45,927 nucleotides of DNA from a virus. The notes under the pieces were generated by a model. It saw nothing but the letters and a program-made list of their open reading frames with translations. It made no database searches and was not told the origin of the DNA. The stretch lies in IMG/VR virus record IMGVR_UViG_3300002835_000342, positions 1 through 45,927 of that record; one strand, given 5' to 3'. Shown here one piece after another: positions 38,493-45,927 of this stretch (position 1 is its first letter; every line of letters starts with the position of its first letter). The translations under genes and the position numbers were made by a program.

Positions 38493-41105
38493 ATGGAAAA
38501 AATTGTGATTACAGGTGGATTAGGATACATTGGCTCAGAATTGTGCAAACTTTATTCTGGGGAGACAAGATTTAAAAATATTACAGTAGTAGACAGTAGA
38601 TTTGTCTCCGAGCGTGTAAAACAATTGCGTGACTGGGGATTTAATTACACACAAGCATCTATTCTAGATGAACAAATTATTTCTGAAATCATTAAAGATG
38701 CAGATGTAGTCATTCATTTGGCTGGAGTCACGGATGTTGCCTATGTAAAAACTCAAGCCGACCCAGAAAAGGATAAACTAATCACAGACACTGCTGTATT
38801 AGGTACCCGAAATATAATAAACAATGTAAAAAAAGAATGCAAAATTATATTTCCTTCAACTCATGTTGTTTATGAAGGATTTGAACAAACCACCACAGAT
38901 ATTTCAGAAAATGTTGACCCGTGCCCTGTATTAACATATGCACAGGGAAAAGTTGCATCTGAAAAAGATTTTTTTGAATCTGATAAAAATTATGTAATTT
39001 TAAGATTGGCTTCCGTATATGGATATTCTACCGATACTATGCGTATTGGTATTATGCCTAATTTGTTTGCTAAAGTTACTTCTTTAAACGGAACAATTAA
39101 ATTGTTTTCTGGAGGGGTTCAGTTAAAGAGTCTAGTTCCTTTGCTAGATGTAGCTCGCTGCATGAAATTTATGGCAGAGAATAAAAATATAAACAGAGAA
39201 CTATTTCATCTTTCCAAAGAAACAATAACAGTTAAAGATGTTGCTAACATTTGCAAAGAAATTAATCCATCTGTAACAATTATAGAAACAGAAGATGAAA
39301 TTCCAAATCTTGGTTATACTATTTCTAATAAGAAGCTTCTTTCAACTGGTTTTAAATTTAGATATGATTTAAAACAAGTAATGGAAGATATGATTAAAAA
39401 TTGGTCAGCAAGAACAATAAATCCTGCTTTAGAATATATTGACAGAGGCGGAAAAGAATTTGTTGACAGCAGAGGAAGAATTAATAATTATGAACTTACT
39501 GAACCAATTAACTTAATTGGATATATCGAATCCAAAAAAGGCTCAGTAAGAGCTAATCATTATCACCCAATTCAAGAACAAAAATGCTTGCTAATAAAGG
39601 GCCAATATATTAGCGTTATTAAAGATCTTGCTGATCCAAATGCAAAAATTGAAACTAGAGTAATCAACGAAGGTGATATAGCAATTATTAAACCAAATGT
39701 TGCTCACGCAATGATTTTTACTGAAGATTCAATTTTCTTAAATCTTGTTCGCGGTGAAAGAGAACATGAAAACTATGGAGTGACGCATACAATTTCATAT
39801 ATTTTGGTAGATGAAGCTTTAAAAAATCGTTTACTTGAAAGTTATAAATTAACATGTCGATCTTGTGATAATAAGCACTTAGAGCGCGTTGTTTCTTTGG
39901 GTGAATCTCCTTTAGCAAATAATTTAAAAAATGAAATTCAAGAATATACAGAAATGTATCCCCTTGAAATGAATTACTGCCCAAAATGCCACAATTGCCA
40001 ACTTTCAGTATCTGTTCCAGCAGAAAAAATGTTTGACAATTATCTTTATGTATCTTCAACTGCTGCATCATTCAGAAAACACTTTGAAGATGCTGCCGAA
40101 CAATATGTAAAAGAATTCAAATTAAATGAAGATAGTTTAATTGTAGATATTGGAAGTAATGATGGTATTGGTCTAAAACCATTTCAAAAATATGGTATAA
40201 AAGTAGTTGGTGTAGAACCAGCAAAGAACATTGCAGAACTTTCTAATAAAAATGGTATTCCAGTAGTTAATGAATATTTTGAAAAATCTTCAGTTGATCA
40301 AATTATCAATAGTTATGGTAAAGCAGATTTGGTTACTGCTTCAAATGTTTTTGCGCACTCAGATAATTTAGTAAATATTGCTAAACATGCTTTTGATTTA
40401 TTAAAACCCAATGGATCCTTTGTTGTAGAAGTTCAATATTTAAAAGATACAATCAAAGATTTGACTTTTGATAATATCTATCATGAACACTTTAATTATT
40501 GGAGTGTTACTTCAATAAACAATTTTTTCAATAATTTGGGATTCTGTGTATATAAGGTAGAACATGTAAATACTCACGGCGGTTCAATAAGAGTTTATGT
40601 TTCAAGAATTGGTTGTAAGATTGATTCAAGTGTACAACAATTTTTAGATGACGAATTTAAATTTGGAATTACTGATTTTGAAACCTATCAAACATTTGCC
40701 AATAATATTGAAAATATTAAAAAAATTGTTAATGAAAATGTCAAACAATTAAAAAACAAATATAACAATATTTCGGCATATGGATCTCCGGCTAAAGCAA
40801 CGACATCTTTAAATTATTATAATATTGGTGATCAGTTTATTGATTACACAGTCGATGACAATCCATTAAAAAATGGAAAATACATTCCCGGTGTCAATAT
40901 TAAAATTGTAAATAAAAAATATTTTGTAGAAAATTTACCAAAAGTAGTAATAGTTCTTGCATGGAATTTCTTTGAACATATTAAAGCCAGCAATCAAGAT
41001 TTAATTGATAAAGGTGTGTTGTTCATCAATATTAAAGATCTAGAAAACAAAAATGCAATTTCATACAAGACAATAGAATCAAAATTTGCAACTTTTTTAC
41101 AATAA
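38493..41105 (+). CDS. Triple-domain sugar enzyme: SDR epimerase/reductase - cupin - C-methyltransferase
   Basis: 870 residues, uninterrupted. Domain 1 (about 1-310) is an extended SDR: TGGLGYIGSE (7-16), Ser122 in FPSTHVVYEG, Tyr149 and Lys153. Domain 2 (about 311-445) is a cupin resembling the C-terminal domain of capsule enzyme CapF: SVRANHYHPIQEQKCLLIKG and ANVAHAMIF-like PNVAHAMIF. Domain 3 (about 453-870) is an NDP-sugar C-methyltransferase: CRSCDNKHLERVVSLGESPL and CPKCHNCQLS zinc site, VDIGSNDGIGLKPF for SAM, IYHEHFNYWS, and a C-terminal AYGSPAKATTSLNYYNIG and VDDNPLKNGKYIPG. The fusion implies successive reactions producing a branched-chain, possibly reduced deoxy sugar. The CapF comparison and the product are inference. 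Confidence 0.85.
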   Translation: MEKIVITGGLGYIGSELCKLYSGETRFKNITVVDSRFVSERVKQLRDWGFNYTQASILDEQIISEIIKDADVVIHLAGVTDVAYVKTQADPEKDKLITDTAVLGTRNIINNVKKECKIIFPSTHVVYEGFEQTTTDISENVDPCPVLTYAQGKVASEKDFFESDKNYVILRLASVYGYSTDTMRIGIMPNLFAKVTSLNGTIKLFSGGVQLKSLVPLLDVARCMKFMAENKNINRELFHLSKETITVKDVANICKEINPSVTIIETEDEIPNLGYTISNKKLLSTGFKFRYDLKQVMEDMIKNWSARTINPALEYIDRGGKEFVDSRGRINNYELTEPINLIGYIESKKGSVRANHYHPIQEQKCLLIKGQYISVIKDLADPNAKIETRVINEGDIAIIKPNVAHAMIFTEDSIFLNLVRGEREHENYGVTHTISYILVDEALKNRLLESYKLTCRSCDNKHLERVVSLGESPLANNLKNEIQEYTEMYPLEMNYCPKCHNCQLSVSVPAEKMFDNYLYVSSTAASFRKHFEDAAEQYVKEFKLNEDSLIVDIGSNDGIGLKPFQKYGIKVVGVEPAKNIAELSNKNGIPVVNEYFEKSSVDQIINSYGKADLVTASNVFAHSDNLVNIAKHAFDLLKPNGSFVVEVQYLKDTIKDLTFDNIYHEHFNYWSVTSINNFFNNLGFCVYKVEHVNTHGGSIRVYVSRIGCKIDSSVQQFLDDEFKFGITDFETYQTFANNIENIKKIVNENVKQLKNKYNNISAYGSPAKATTSLNYYNIGDQFIDYTVDDNPLKNGKYIPGVNIKIVNKKYFVENLPKVVIVLAWNFFEHIKASNQDLIDKGVLFINIKDLENKNAISYKTIESKFATFLQ

Positions 41106-41120
41106 TATAGGATATATAAA

Positions 41121-42053
41121 ATGAAATGTTTAGTAACAGGTGGCGCAGGGTTTATTGGATCAAATCTCGTAGATTGTTTGATAGACCAGGGTCATGATGT
41201 AACAGTTATTGACAATGAATCCTCGGATTCAAATGAACAATTTTATTGGAATGATAAATCAAATAATTACAAATATAATATATGTGATTATGTTATGTCT
41301 TCTGATGTCTTTAAAAGACATAAACCAGATGTAGTATTTCATTTGGCTGCAGAAGCACGTATTCAACCATCAATCATAGATCCATTAAAAGCTATAGAAA
41401 CTAATATAGTTGGAACAGCTACAATCTTACAACTTTCCAGAAAATATAATGTAAAAAGATTTATATATTCTTCTACGTCATCGGCATATGGATTAAAAAA
41501 TAATATTCCATTAAAAGAAGATATGCCAAATGATTGCTTGAATCCATATTCAGTTTCTAAAACTGCAGGTGAAGAATTGTGTAAAATGTATACAAAATTA
41601 TATGGTATACAAACTATTATTTTTAGATACTTTAATGTTTATGGAGAAAGACAACCACTAAAAGGGCAATACGCTCCAGTTGTTGGGATTTTTCAAAGAC
41701 AAAAAAATGCAAGTGAATCTATGACAATCGTAGGAGATGGAGAACAGAGAAGAGATTTTACTCATGTTTCAGATGTTGTCTCCGCAAATATAATGGCAGC
41801 AACTAAAGAATTCGATGAATGGCAAGTAAATGGCTCGGAAAATAAAATATATCAGTATGGACAAATATATAATGTTGGTACTGGTACCAACTATTCTATA
41901 AATCAAGTTGCTGAAATGGTTGGTGGACCAACGACTAATATTTCATCTCGATCTGGTGAATCAAGAATAACATTAGCAAATATATCAAAAATCCAAAGAG
42001 AAATAGGTTGGTCTCCAAAAATAAAATTAGAAGACTGGTTAAAAAAAAAATAA
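41121..42053 (+). CDS. NAD-dependent sugar epimerase (GalE/WbpP-like SDR)
   Basis: 310 residues. Complete extended SDR motif set: VTGGAGFIGSNLVD (5-18), Asp in VIDNESSD, HLAAEARIQPSIIDP (about 76-90), YSSTSSAYGL with the catalytic Ser/Thr, and YSVSK for Tyr/Lys. EARIQPS and FRYFNVYGERQPLKGQYAPV resemble UDP-glucose or UDP-N-acetylglucosamine 4-epimerases of the WbpP/GalE type. It would supply an epimerised sugar donor for the neighbouring transferases. Preceded by AGGA; the next gene starts six bases after its stop. Exact substrate is not determinable from sequence. Confidence 0.85.
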   Translation: MKCLVTGGAGFIGSNLVDCLIDQGHDVTVIDNESSDSNEQFYWNDKSNNYKYNICDYVMSSDVFKRHKPDVVFHLAAEARIQPSIIDPLKAIETNIVGTATILQLSRKYNVKRFIYSSTSSAYGLKNNIPLKEDMPNDCLNPYSVSKTAGEELCKMYTKLYGIQTIIFRYFNVYGERQPLKGQYAPVVGIFQRQKNASESMTIVGDGEQRRDFTHVSDVVSANIMAATKEFDEWQVNGSENKIYQYGQIYNVGTGTNYSINQVAEMVGGPTTNISSRSGESRITLANISKIQREIGWSPKIKLEDWLKKK

Positions 42054-42058
42054 TTAAT

Positions 42059-42931
42059 ATGAATTTAATACTCGCATACCATTCAGTACCAGAAAAAGAT
42101 CTCTGGAGCACTCCACTCGGTTGGGGAAAGTCTTTTCAAAAAAAAGGACATAATGTAATTTATGTTTCAGATTTAAATCCACACAATATATCATTTGAAA
42201 AAATATATCAGCACATAGATGAAGTTGATTTTGTATTATTTTGTTGGTGTGGTCCTTGTGAATCTTTTGATAGAGAACTCTCTATATTAAGAAACAAAAC
42301 AAATAAAAAATTGTATATGGAACTTGGTGATGAACCACAGGCATTTTACCATAATCAAAGAAGAGTTCACAATATTGATGTTTTACTTACACCGGATTTA
42401 CGATGTCATAAAATATATCAATCTATGGGACTAACATCTTATTGGATGCCATGTTTTTGTGATGATGAAATTTTTTATAAAAAAAATAATCCAAATAAAA
42501 AAAATATTTGTGTAACAACTTGTGGTGATAGACCAAATACAGCAATTTTAAAACAAACATTTGGTGATAAATTTATAAATGAAAAAGTTTGGAATTATGA
42601 TAATACTGATTTTTTTAATTCGGGAACAATTTCTTATCAATATGCTAGATATGATGAAGTAACAAGAAGACTTTTTGAAATTGGTGGTTGTGGCAATGCA
42701 GTGTTGACAAACAGAATATCTCTTAAAAGTGGTATATATGAGCTTTTTACAGAAGATGAAGATATGGCTTTTTATTCTGGTGAAGAAGAATGTCTTACAA
42801 AGATGAATCGTCTTTTGAATGATGCTGAATACAGAAACAAATTGTCTTTAAATTTATACAATAAAATAACTACCAAACACATGGTATCCAATAGAGTTGA
42901 TGAAGTTATACAAATTCATCAATCACAATAA
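42059..42931 (+). CDS. Probable GT-B glycosyltransferase at the end of the island
   Basis: 290 residues from the ATG at 42059; a TTG-type start at 42008 would lie inside the preceding gene. N-terminal NLILAYHSVPEKDLWSTPLG WGKSFQKKGHNVIYVSD-type opening, then KLYMELGDEPQAFYHNQRRV and DVLLTPDLRCHKIYQSMGLT match the pattern of GT-B enzymes with a terminal RRLFEIGGCGNAVLT NR-type donor-binding region (about 210-225) and a YSGEEECLTKMNRLLNDAEY tail, common in spore/glycan transferases. No signal peptide. It is followed by 122 bases without a gene before gp55. Confidence 0.65.
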   Translation: MNLILAYHSVPEKDLWSTPLGWGKSFQKKGHNVIYVSDLNPHNISFEKIYQHIDEVDFVLFCWCGPCESFDRELSILRNKTNKKLYMELGDEPQAFYHNQRRVHNIDVLLTPDLRCHKIYQSMGLTSYWMPCFCDDEIFYKKNNPNKKNICVTTCGDRPNTAILKQTFGDKFINEKVWNYDNTDFFNSGTISYQYARYDEVTRRLFEIGGCGNAVLTNRISLKSGIYELFTEDEDMAFYSGEEECLTKMNRLLNDAEYRNKLSLNLYNKITTKHMVSNRVDEVIQIHQSQ

Positions 42932-42966
42932 TAAAAATCAAAAGAATCATTGTAATATATATAAAA

Positions 42967-42995
42967 AACACTTCTAGGTGTTCACACAGTGGAAC
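42967..42995 (+). other. Two mutually exclusive small hairpins in the gap before gp55
   Basis: The 122-base gap 42932-43053 holds AACAC-TTCTAG-GTGTT (42967-42982) and, sharing GTT, GTTCAC-ACA-GTGGAAC with one bulged G (42980-42995). Both stems are short. Neither is followed by a strong T run immediately, so a terminator is doubtful. The rest of the gap holds only the gp55 promoter. Confidence 0.25.
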
Positions 42996-43019
42996 AGGGT
43001 TCTTATTGGTAATTTAAAT

Positions 43020-43047
43020 TTGTTTTTTTATAATTTGATGATATACT
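43020..43047 (+). promoter_or_regulatory. Sigma-70-like promoter of gp55
   Basis: TTGTTT (43020-43025), a 16-base spacer, TATACT (43042-43047). Six bases follow before the gp55 ATG at 43054; the predicted start point is therefore the A of the ATG. No Shine-Dalgarno sequence precedes the gene. Confidence 0.5.
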
Positions 43048-43053
43048 TAAAAA

Positions 43054-43623
43054 ATGAAAAACCCATCCAAGAAAAAGAAAGCATCTGATGCAGATTACGT
43101 AAGTAATCAAGAACTATATGATGCTTTAGTAGAATATCGTAAAAAGCGTGATGATGCCGAAAATGCTGGAAGAAAGAAACCAAAGTTACCTGATTTTATA
43201 GGTGAATGTGTTTTAAAGATAGCATCACGTTTATCATTCAGACCAAATTTTGCAAATTATCCGTATAGAGAAGAGATGGTATCAGATGCAGTATTAAATT
43301 GCATAACTTATATTGATAACTTTGATCCCAGCAAGTCTACTAGCCCATTTGGCTACCTAACACAGATTTGCTGGTTTTCTTTTGTGCGTATTATAAACAA
43401 AGAAAAGAAAGAAAAGTATACCCAGTACAAATATGCAGAACAGCAGAATGATAAAGATTTTCATAATTGGTTTAATGAAACCTATGCTGGGATTGATATA
43501 GGACGAAGAGATTTCTTTGGCTTGACGGATCTTGACATGAAACGATTTGATGATATGTTAAAGCCAGCCAAGACTTCTATTAAAAGAAAAAGAAAATCTA
43601 AAAAAGATACTCTTGATATATGA
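43054..43623 (+). CDS. 55: Late sigma factor gp55
   Basis: 189 residues (T4 gp55 has 185). gp55 replaces the host sigma factor at phage late promoters and contacts the sliding clamp. The sigma region 2 core is clear: MVSDAVLNCITYIDNFDPSK followed by TSPFGYLTQICWFSFVRIIN KEKK. The N-terminus is unusually basic (KNPSKKKK) and the C-terminus is a Lys-rich tail ending in DTLDI, where T4 gp55 has a hydrophobic clamp-binding tail. It is translated from a probably leaderless mRNA and overlaps gp47 as ATGA. Together with gp33 it explains the N(A/C)TAAATA octamers of the virion genes. Confidence 0.92.
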   Translation: MKNPSKKKKASDADYVSNQELYDALVEYRKKRDDAENAGRKKPKLPDFIGECVLKIASRLSFRPNFANYPYREEMVSDAVLNCITYIDNFDPSKSTSPFGYLTQICWFSFVRIINKEKKEKYTQYKYAEQQNDKDFHNWFNETYAGIDIGRRDFFGLTDLDMKRFDDMLKPAKTSIKRKRKSKKDTLDI

Positions 43624-44666
43624 AAGCAATAATTCTTAACGATACCCATTTCGGCTATAAGGCCGATTCTCCTATCGTGCTTGAATACTTTTTATCGTTT
43701 TTTGAAGAACAGTTGTTTCCCTATCTCAAGGAAAACAAAATTAAGACCATCTTCCATCTGGGAGATGTTTTTGATCGTAGAAAGTACATAAACTTCAAGA
43801 CTCTTCATCAAGTACGCACACGATTCTTCGAACCTCTTAGAGACATGGGAATCAAATGCATTGCAATCTGTGGTAATCACGACACGTATTACCGTAACAA
43901 TAACAATGTAAACTCGTTGCACGAGTTGGTTGCTCCATATCAAAACTGGGAAATCTATTCTGAACCCACCGAGATTCAAACCTCAGCAGGTTGCGTGGCT
44001 CTTTTACCGTGGATTAATCCAGAAAATGAAGGACAAGCAGCAAAGTTTATCACCAATACCACATGCTCCCTTCTTATGGGACATCTAGAATTATTTGGAT
44101 TTCAGAGTATTCGTGGTATCTTTATAGAGCAAGGATATGATCCCAAACACTTCGACAAGTTTGAATACGTTCTTACTGGGCATTATCATATTAAGTCCAC
44201 TCGTGACAATATTCATTATCTTGGTACGCAATACCAGATGGCTTTCTCAGATGTATGGGAACCAAAAGGATTCCACACATTTGACTTTTTGGCTAGAGAA
44301 CTGGTATTTGTCGAAAATAACAAAAAGTTATTCTATACGTTTGATTATAATGAAGACGAACCAGAAAAACTTGACTACTCAAAGTTCAAGGACTGCTATG
44401 TCAAGATTTTTATCAAGAAGCGCACGAAGGCTGCGAGTTTTGAAAAATACATGGATAAGTTCTATGAAGCAGGCGTGGCAGAACTGGCAGTGACCGAAGA
44501 AGTATCTGCGAACCCTGAACTGGTGGCGGTAGATGTTCATAAGGATACTCTTCAACTTCTTCACGAAGAACTTGAGACTATTCAGGAAAAGTCTATTGAC
44601 AAGAAGTTCCTTGCCAGAATCATAGATGAAGCGTATAATAGTGCACTATCAAAGGATGAAGAGTGA
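43620..44666 (+). CDS. 47: Recombination nuclease subunit gp47 (Mre11/SbcD-like)
   Basis: 348 residues (T4 gp47 has 339). With gp46 it forms the nuclease complex that resects DNA ends for recombination-dependent replication and host DNA breakdown. The metallophosphoesterase motifs are complete: Asp8 and His10 in NDTHFGY, Gly48-Asp49 in LGDVFDRR, Gly85-Asn86-His87-Asp88, GHLE near 160, and GHYH near 187. The C-terminal part is the mixed capping and gp46-binding region. The start overlaps the gp55 stop as ATGA, and the stop overlaps the gp46 GTG start. Codon use is more G+C-rich than in the sugar island. Confidence 0.97.
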   Translation: MKAIILNDTHFGYKADSPIVLEYFLSFFEEQLFPYLKENKIKTIFHLGDVFDRRKYINFKTLHQVRTRFFEPLRDMGIKCIAICGNHDTYYRNNNNVNSLHELVAPYQNWEIYSEPTEIQTSAGCVALLPWINPENEGQAAKFITNTTCSLLMGHLELFGFQSIRGIFIEQGYDPKHFDKFEYVLTGHYHIKSTRDNIHYLGTQYQMAFSDVWEPKGFHTFDFLARELVFVENNKKLFYTFDYNEDEPEKLDYSKFKDCYVKIFIKKRTKAASFEKYMDKFYEAGVAELAVTEEVSANPELVAVDVHKDTLQLLHEELETIQEKSIDKKFLARIIDEAYNSALSKDEE

Positions 44667-45927
44667 TTGAATTTTTAAAAGTTCGGTTTAAAAATTTTGG
44701 ATCGTTTGGCACCAATTTTTCAGAGATTAAACTAGATAACCATAAGACCACGCTAGTCACGGGTACCAACGGACATGGCAAGTCTTTTGCGCTATTGGAC
44801 TCCCTGTGCTTTGGATTGTTTGGAAAGCCCTTCCGACCCATTAATATACCGCAGCTTGTAAACACTGTTAATGGCAAGAATTGCCTAGTTGAGATAGAGT
44901 TCAACAAGGCAGGATCTCATTATTTGGTTCGCCGTGGCCTATCTCCAAAGATCTTTGAAATTATCAAAGATGGGAATATGATTGACCAGAATGCCAAGTC
45001 AAAAGATTACCAAGAAATGTTTGAAGAGCATATTCTTGGATTTGATTATGCAGCCTTTAAGCAGGTTGTCATCCTTGGTAAATCAAACTTCATACCATTT
45101 ATGCAGTTGACTCCTTCCGAGCGCCGCAAGATCATTGAAGGTCTTTTGGATCTTGATATCTTGGCAGATATGAACCAGCACGTAAAGGGACAACTTAGTT
45201 CGTTGAAAGTGTCTATCGGAGAGCATGAAAGTTTGGTCAAGATTGCTCATGAAAAGATCAAATCTCAAAAAGAATTTATTGATCAAGTAAAGACTAGCAA
45301 TGCAGACGATATCAATGTTCTTATTAATCGCATTAAAGAATACCAAGACCAAATAGATCAAGATAGAGTTCTAGTTAAGACTGAACTTGACGATCATAAA
45401 AAGCTTGGAGAACAAATAACAAAGATTAATAAAAAGATTGAATCACTCAAAGATGTTCCATCTATGTTGGTAAAGACAGAAACGCTTCATGCTACGCTAC
45501 TGGATGACATCAAGGCATTAGAAGAAAATGCAACCTGCAAGTGTTGCTTACAAGTTCTTCCAATAGATCAAAAAGAAAAGCATCTGGAAGAAAAACGCAA
45601 GAAAGTCAAAGATTGTTCTGAGGCACTTAAAGTTGCGGAAAAGAAAAATATTGAACTAGAAGCATCTAAGAAAGAATATGAAAAACTCATGGTCTTGTCT
45701 AGAGCAAGAGCGCAAGAGATTAATAGCTTAAATTACAGAATTGGAAATGCAGAATCCAATATCAAAGTAATTGAAAAAGATAAGAAAGACAAAGAAGCCT
45801 CAAACAATATTTCTATATTAGAAAATAGTCTAAATGAATCGGAAAATAAAAAGAATGATATCTCCAAAAAACTTGAATCTTTTATCTCTCAACAAATTCA
45901 CTATGATGTTGTTTATGATATCCTCAA
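44663..45927 (+). CDS. 46: Recombination nuclease ATPase gp46 (Rad50/SbcC-like), 3' end outside the window
   Basis: 421 complete codons visible; the frame runs off the right edge. The start is a GTG at 44663 that overlaps the gp47 stop as GTGA; the first residues IEFLKVRFKNFGSFG fit the family. Walker A GTNGHGKS is at 34-41, QVVILGKSNFIPFMQL and LTPSERRKIIEGLLDLDIL follow (the Q-loop side), then long Lys/Glu-rich coiled coil. The zinc hook is CKCC at 292-295, giving Cys292 and Cys295 as the CxxC pair with an extra Cys294. T4 gp46 has 560 residues, so the Walker B part and the second coil lie beyond the window. Confidence 0.95.
   Translation, partial: MIEFLKVRFKNFGSFGTNFSEIKLDNHKTTLVTGTNGHGKSFALLDSLCFGLFGKPFRPINIPQLVNTVNGKNCLVEIEFNKAGSHYLVRRGLSPKIFEIIKDGNMIDQNAKSKDYQEMFEEHILGFDYAAFKQVVILGKSNFIPFMQLTPSERRKIIEGLLDLDILADMNQHVKGQLSSLKVSIGEHESLVKIAHEKIKSQKEFIDQVKTSNADDINVLINRIKEYQDQIDQDRVLVKTELDDHKKLGEQITKINKKIESLKDVPSMLVKTETLHATLLDDIKALEENATCKCCLQVLPIDQKEKHLEEKRKKVKDCSEALKVAEKKNIELEASKKEYEKLMVLSRARAQEINSLNYRIGNAESNIKVIEKDKKDKEASNNISILENSLNESENKKNDISKKLESFISQQIHYDVVYDIL

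Noticed and set aside
42932-43053. tRNA gene in the gap before gp55
   Set aside because: No cloverleaf can be drawn; there is no T-arm consensus or acceptor stem, only the two short hairpins.
1-45927. CRISPR array, insertion sequence, attachment site or homing endonuclease
   Set aside because: No regularly spaced direct repeats, transposase, integrase or HNH/GIY-YIG motifs were seen in the translations; every large frame is either assigned to a phage core gene or to the sugar island, or remains unknown without such motifs.

Overview
The window is part of the genome of a T4-like myovirus (contractile-tailed dsDNA phage) with AT-rich DNA. The evidence is a nearly continuous set of T4 core genes recognised from their translations: single-stranded DNA-binding protein (32), late-transcription factors (33 and 55), recombination proteins (uvsW, uvsY, 46, 47), terminase (16, 17), neck (13, 14, 15), sheath, tube, portal, prohead protease, scaffold and capsid (18 to 23), and many baseplate genes. 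Several structural proteins are much shorter than in T4 (gp6-like 359 residues, sheath 441, gp48-like 274), so this is a distant relative of T4 rather than a close coliphage. Host genus cannot be read from the sequence. Early promoters are close to the bacterial sigma-70 consensus, so the host has a conventional housekeeping sigma factor.

Layout. 1-5070: accessory virion-type proteins, including a cysteine-rich protein cut by the left edge, a small Sm-like protein, and two leftward structural genes. 5121-6311: gp33 and gp32 behind sigma-70-like promoters. 6338-8640 (leftward): gp4, a tube-initiator-like protein, gp26, a -1 frame extension of gp26 and an unknown protein. 8676-15755: baseplate genes (gp48, gp53-like, two hub-like proteins, gp25, gp6, gp7/gpI-like, a zinc-ribbon-like protein). 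15764-28553: neck, packaging, tail and head genes (13, 14, 15, 16, 17, 18, two copies of 19, 20, two small core proteins, 21, an unknown internal-protein candidate, 22, 23). 28639-29828: a further tube-like protein and a second Sm-like protein. 29850-31803 (leftward): uvsW and uvsY. 31892-42931: an 11 kb accessory island of glycosyltransferases and nucleotide-sugar enzymes. 43054 to the end: gp55, gp47 and the start of gp46.

Control signals form two classes. Early-type promoters read TTGAC(A/T) or a weaker variant, a 16-bp spacer, then TATAAT or a variant; they precede gp33, gp32, uvsY, the sugar island, the 870-residue sugar enzyme and gp55. Late-type octamers read N(A/C)TAAATA and precede most virion genes. 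Several of both classes lie so close to the start codon that transcription should begin on or within a few bases of the ATG, and those genes lack a Shine-Dalgarno sequence, suggesting leaderless mRNAs.

The most interesting points are: a probable -1 programmed frameshift at the end of gp26 (Shine-Dalgarno-like sequence, seven-T slippery run, 69-codon extension); the glycan island, which contains an epimerase-cupin-C-methyltransferase triple fusion; the leaderless promoter architecture; and expanded families of tube-fold and Sm-like proteins. No tRNA, CRISPR array, insertion sequence or attachment site was seen, and no stretch over 300 bases lacks a gene.
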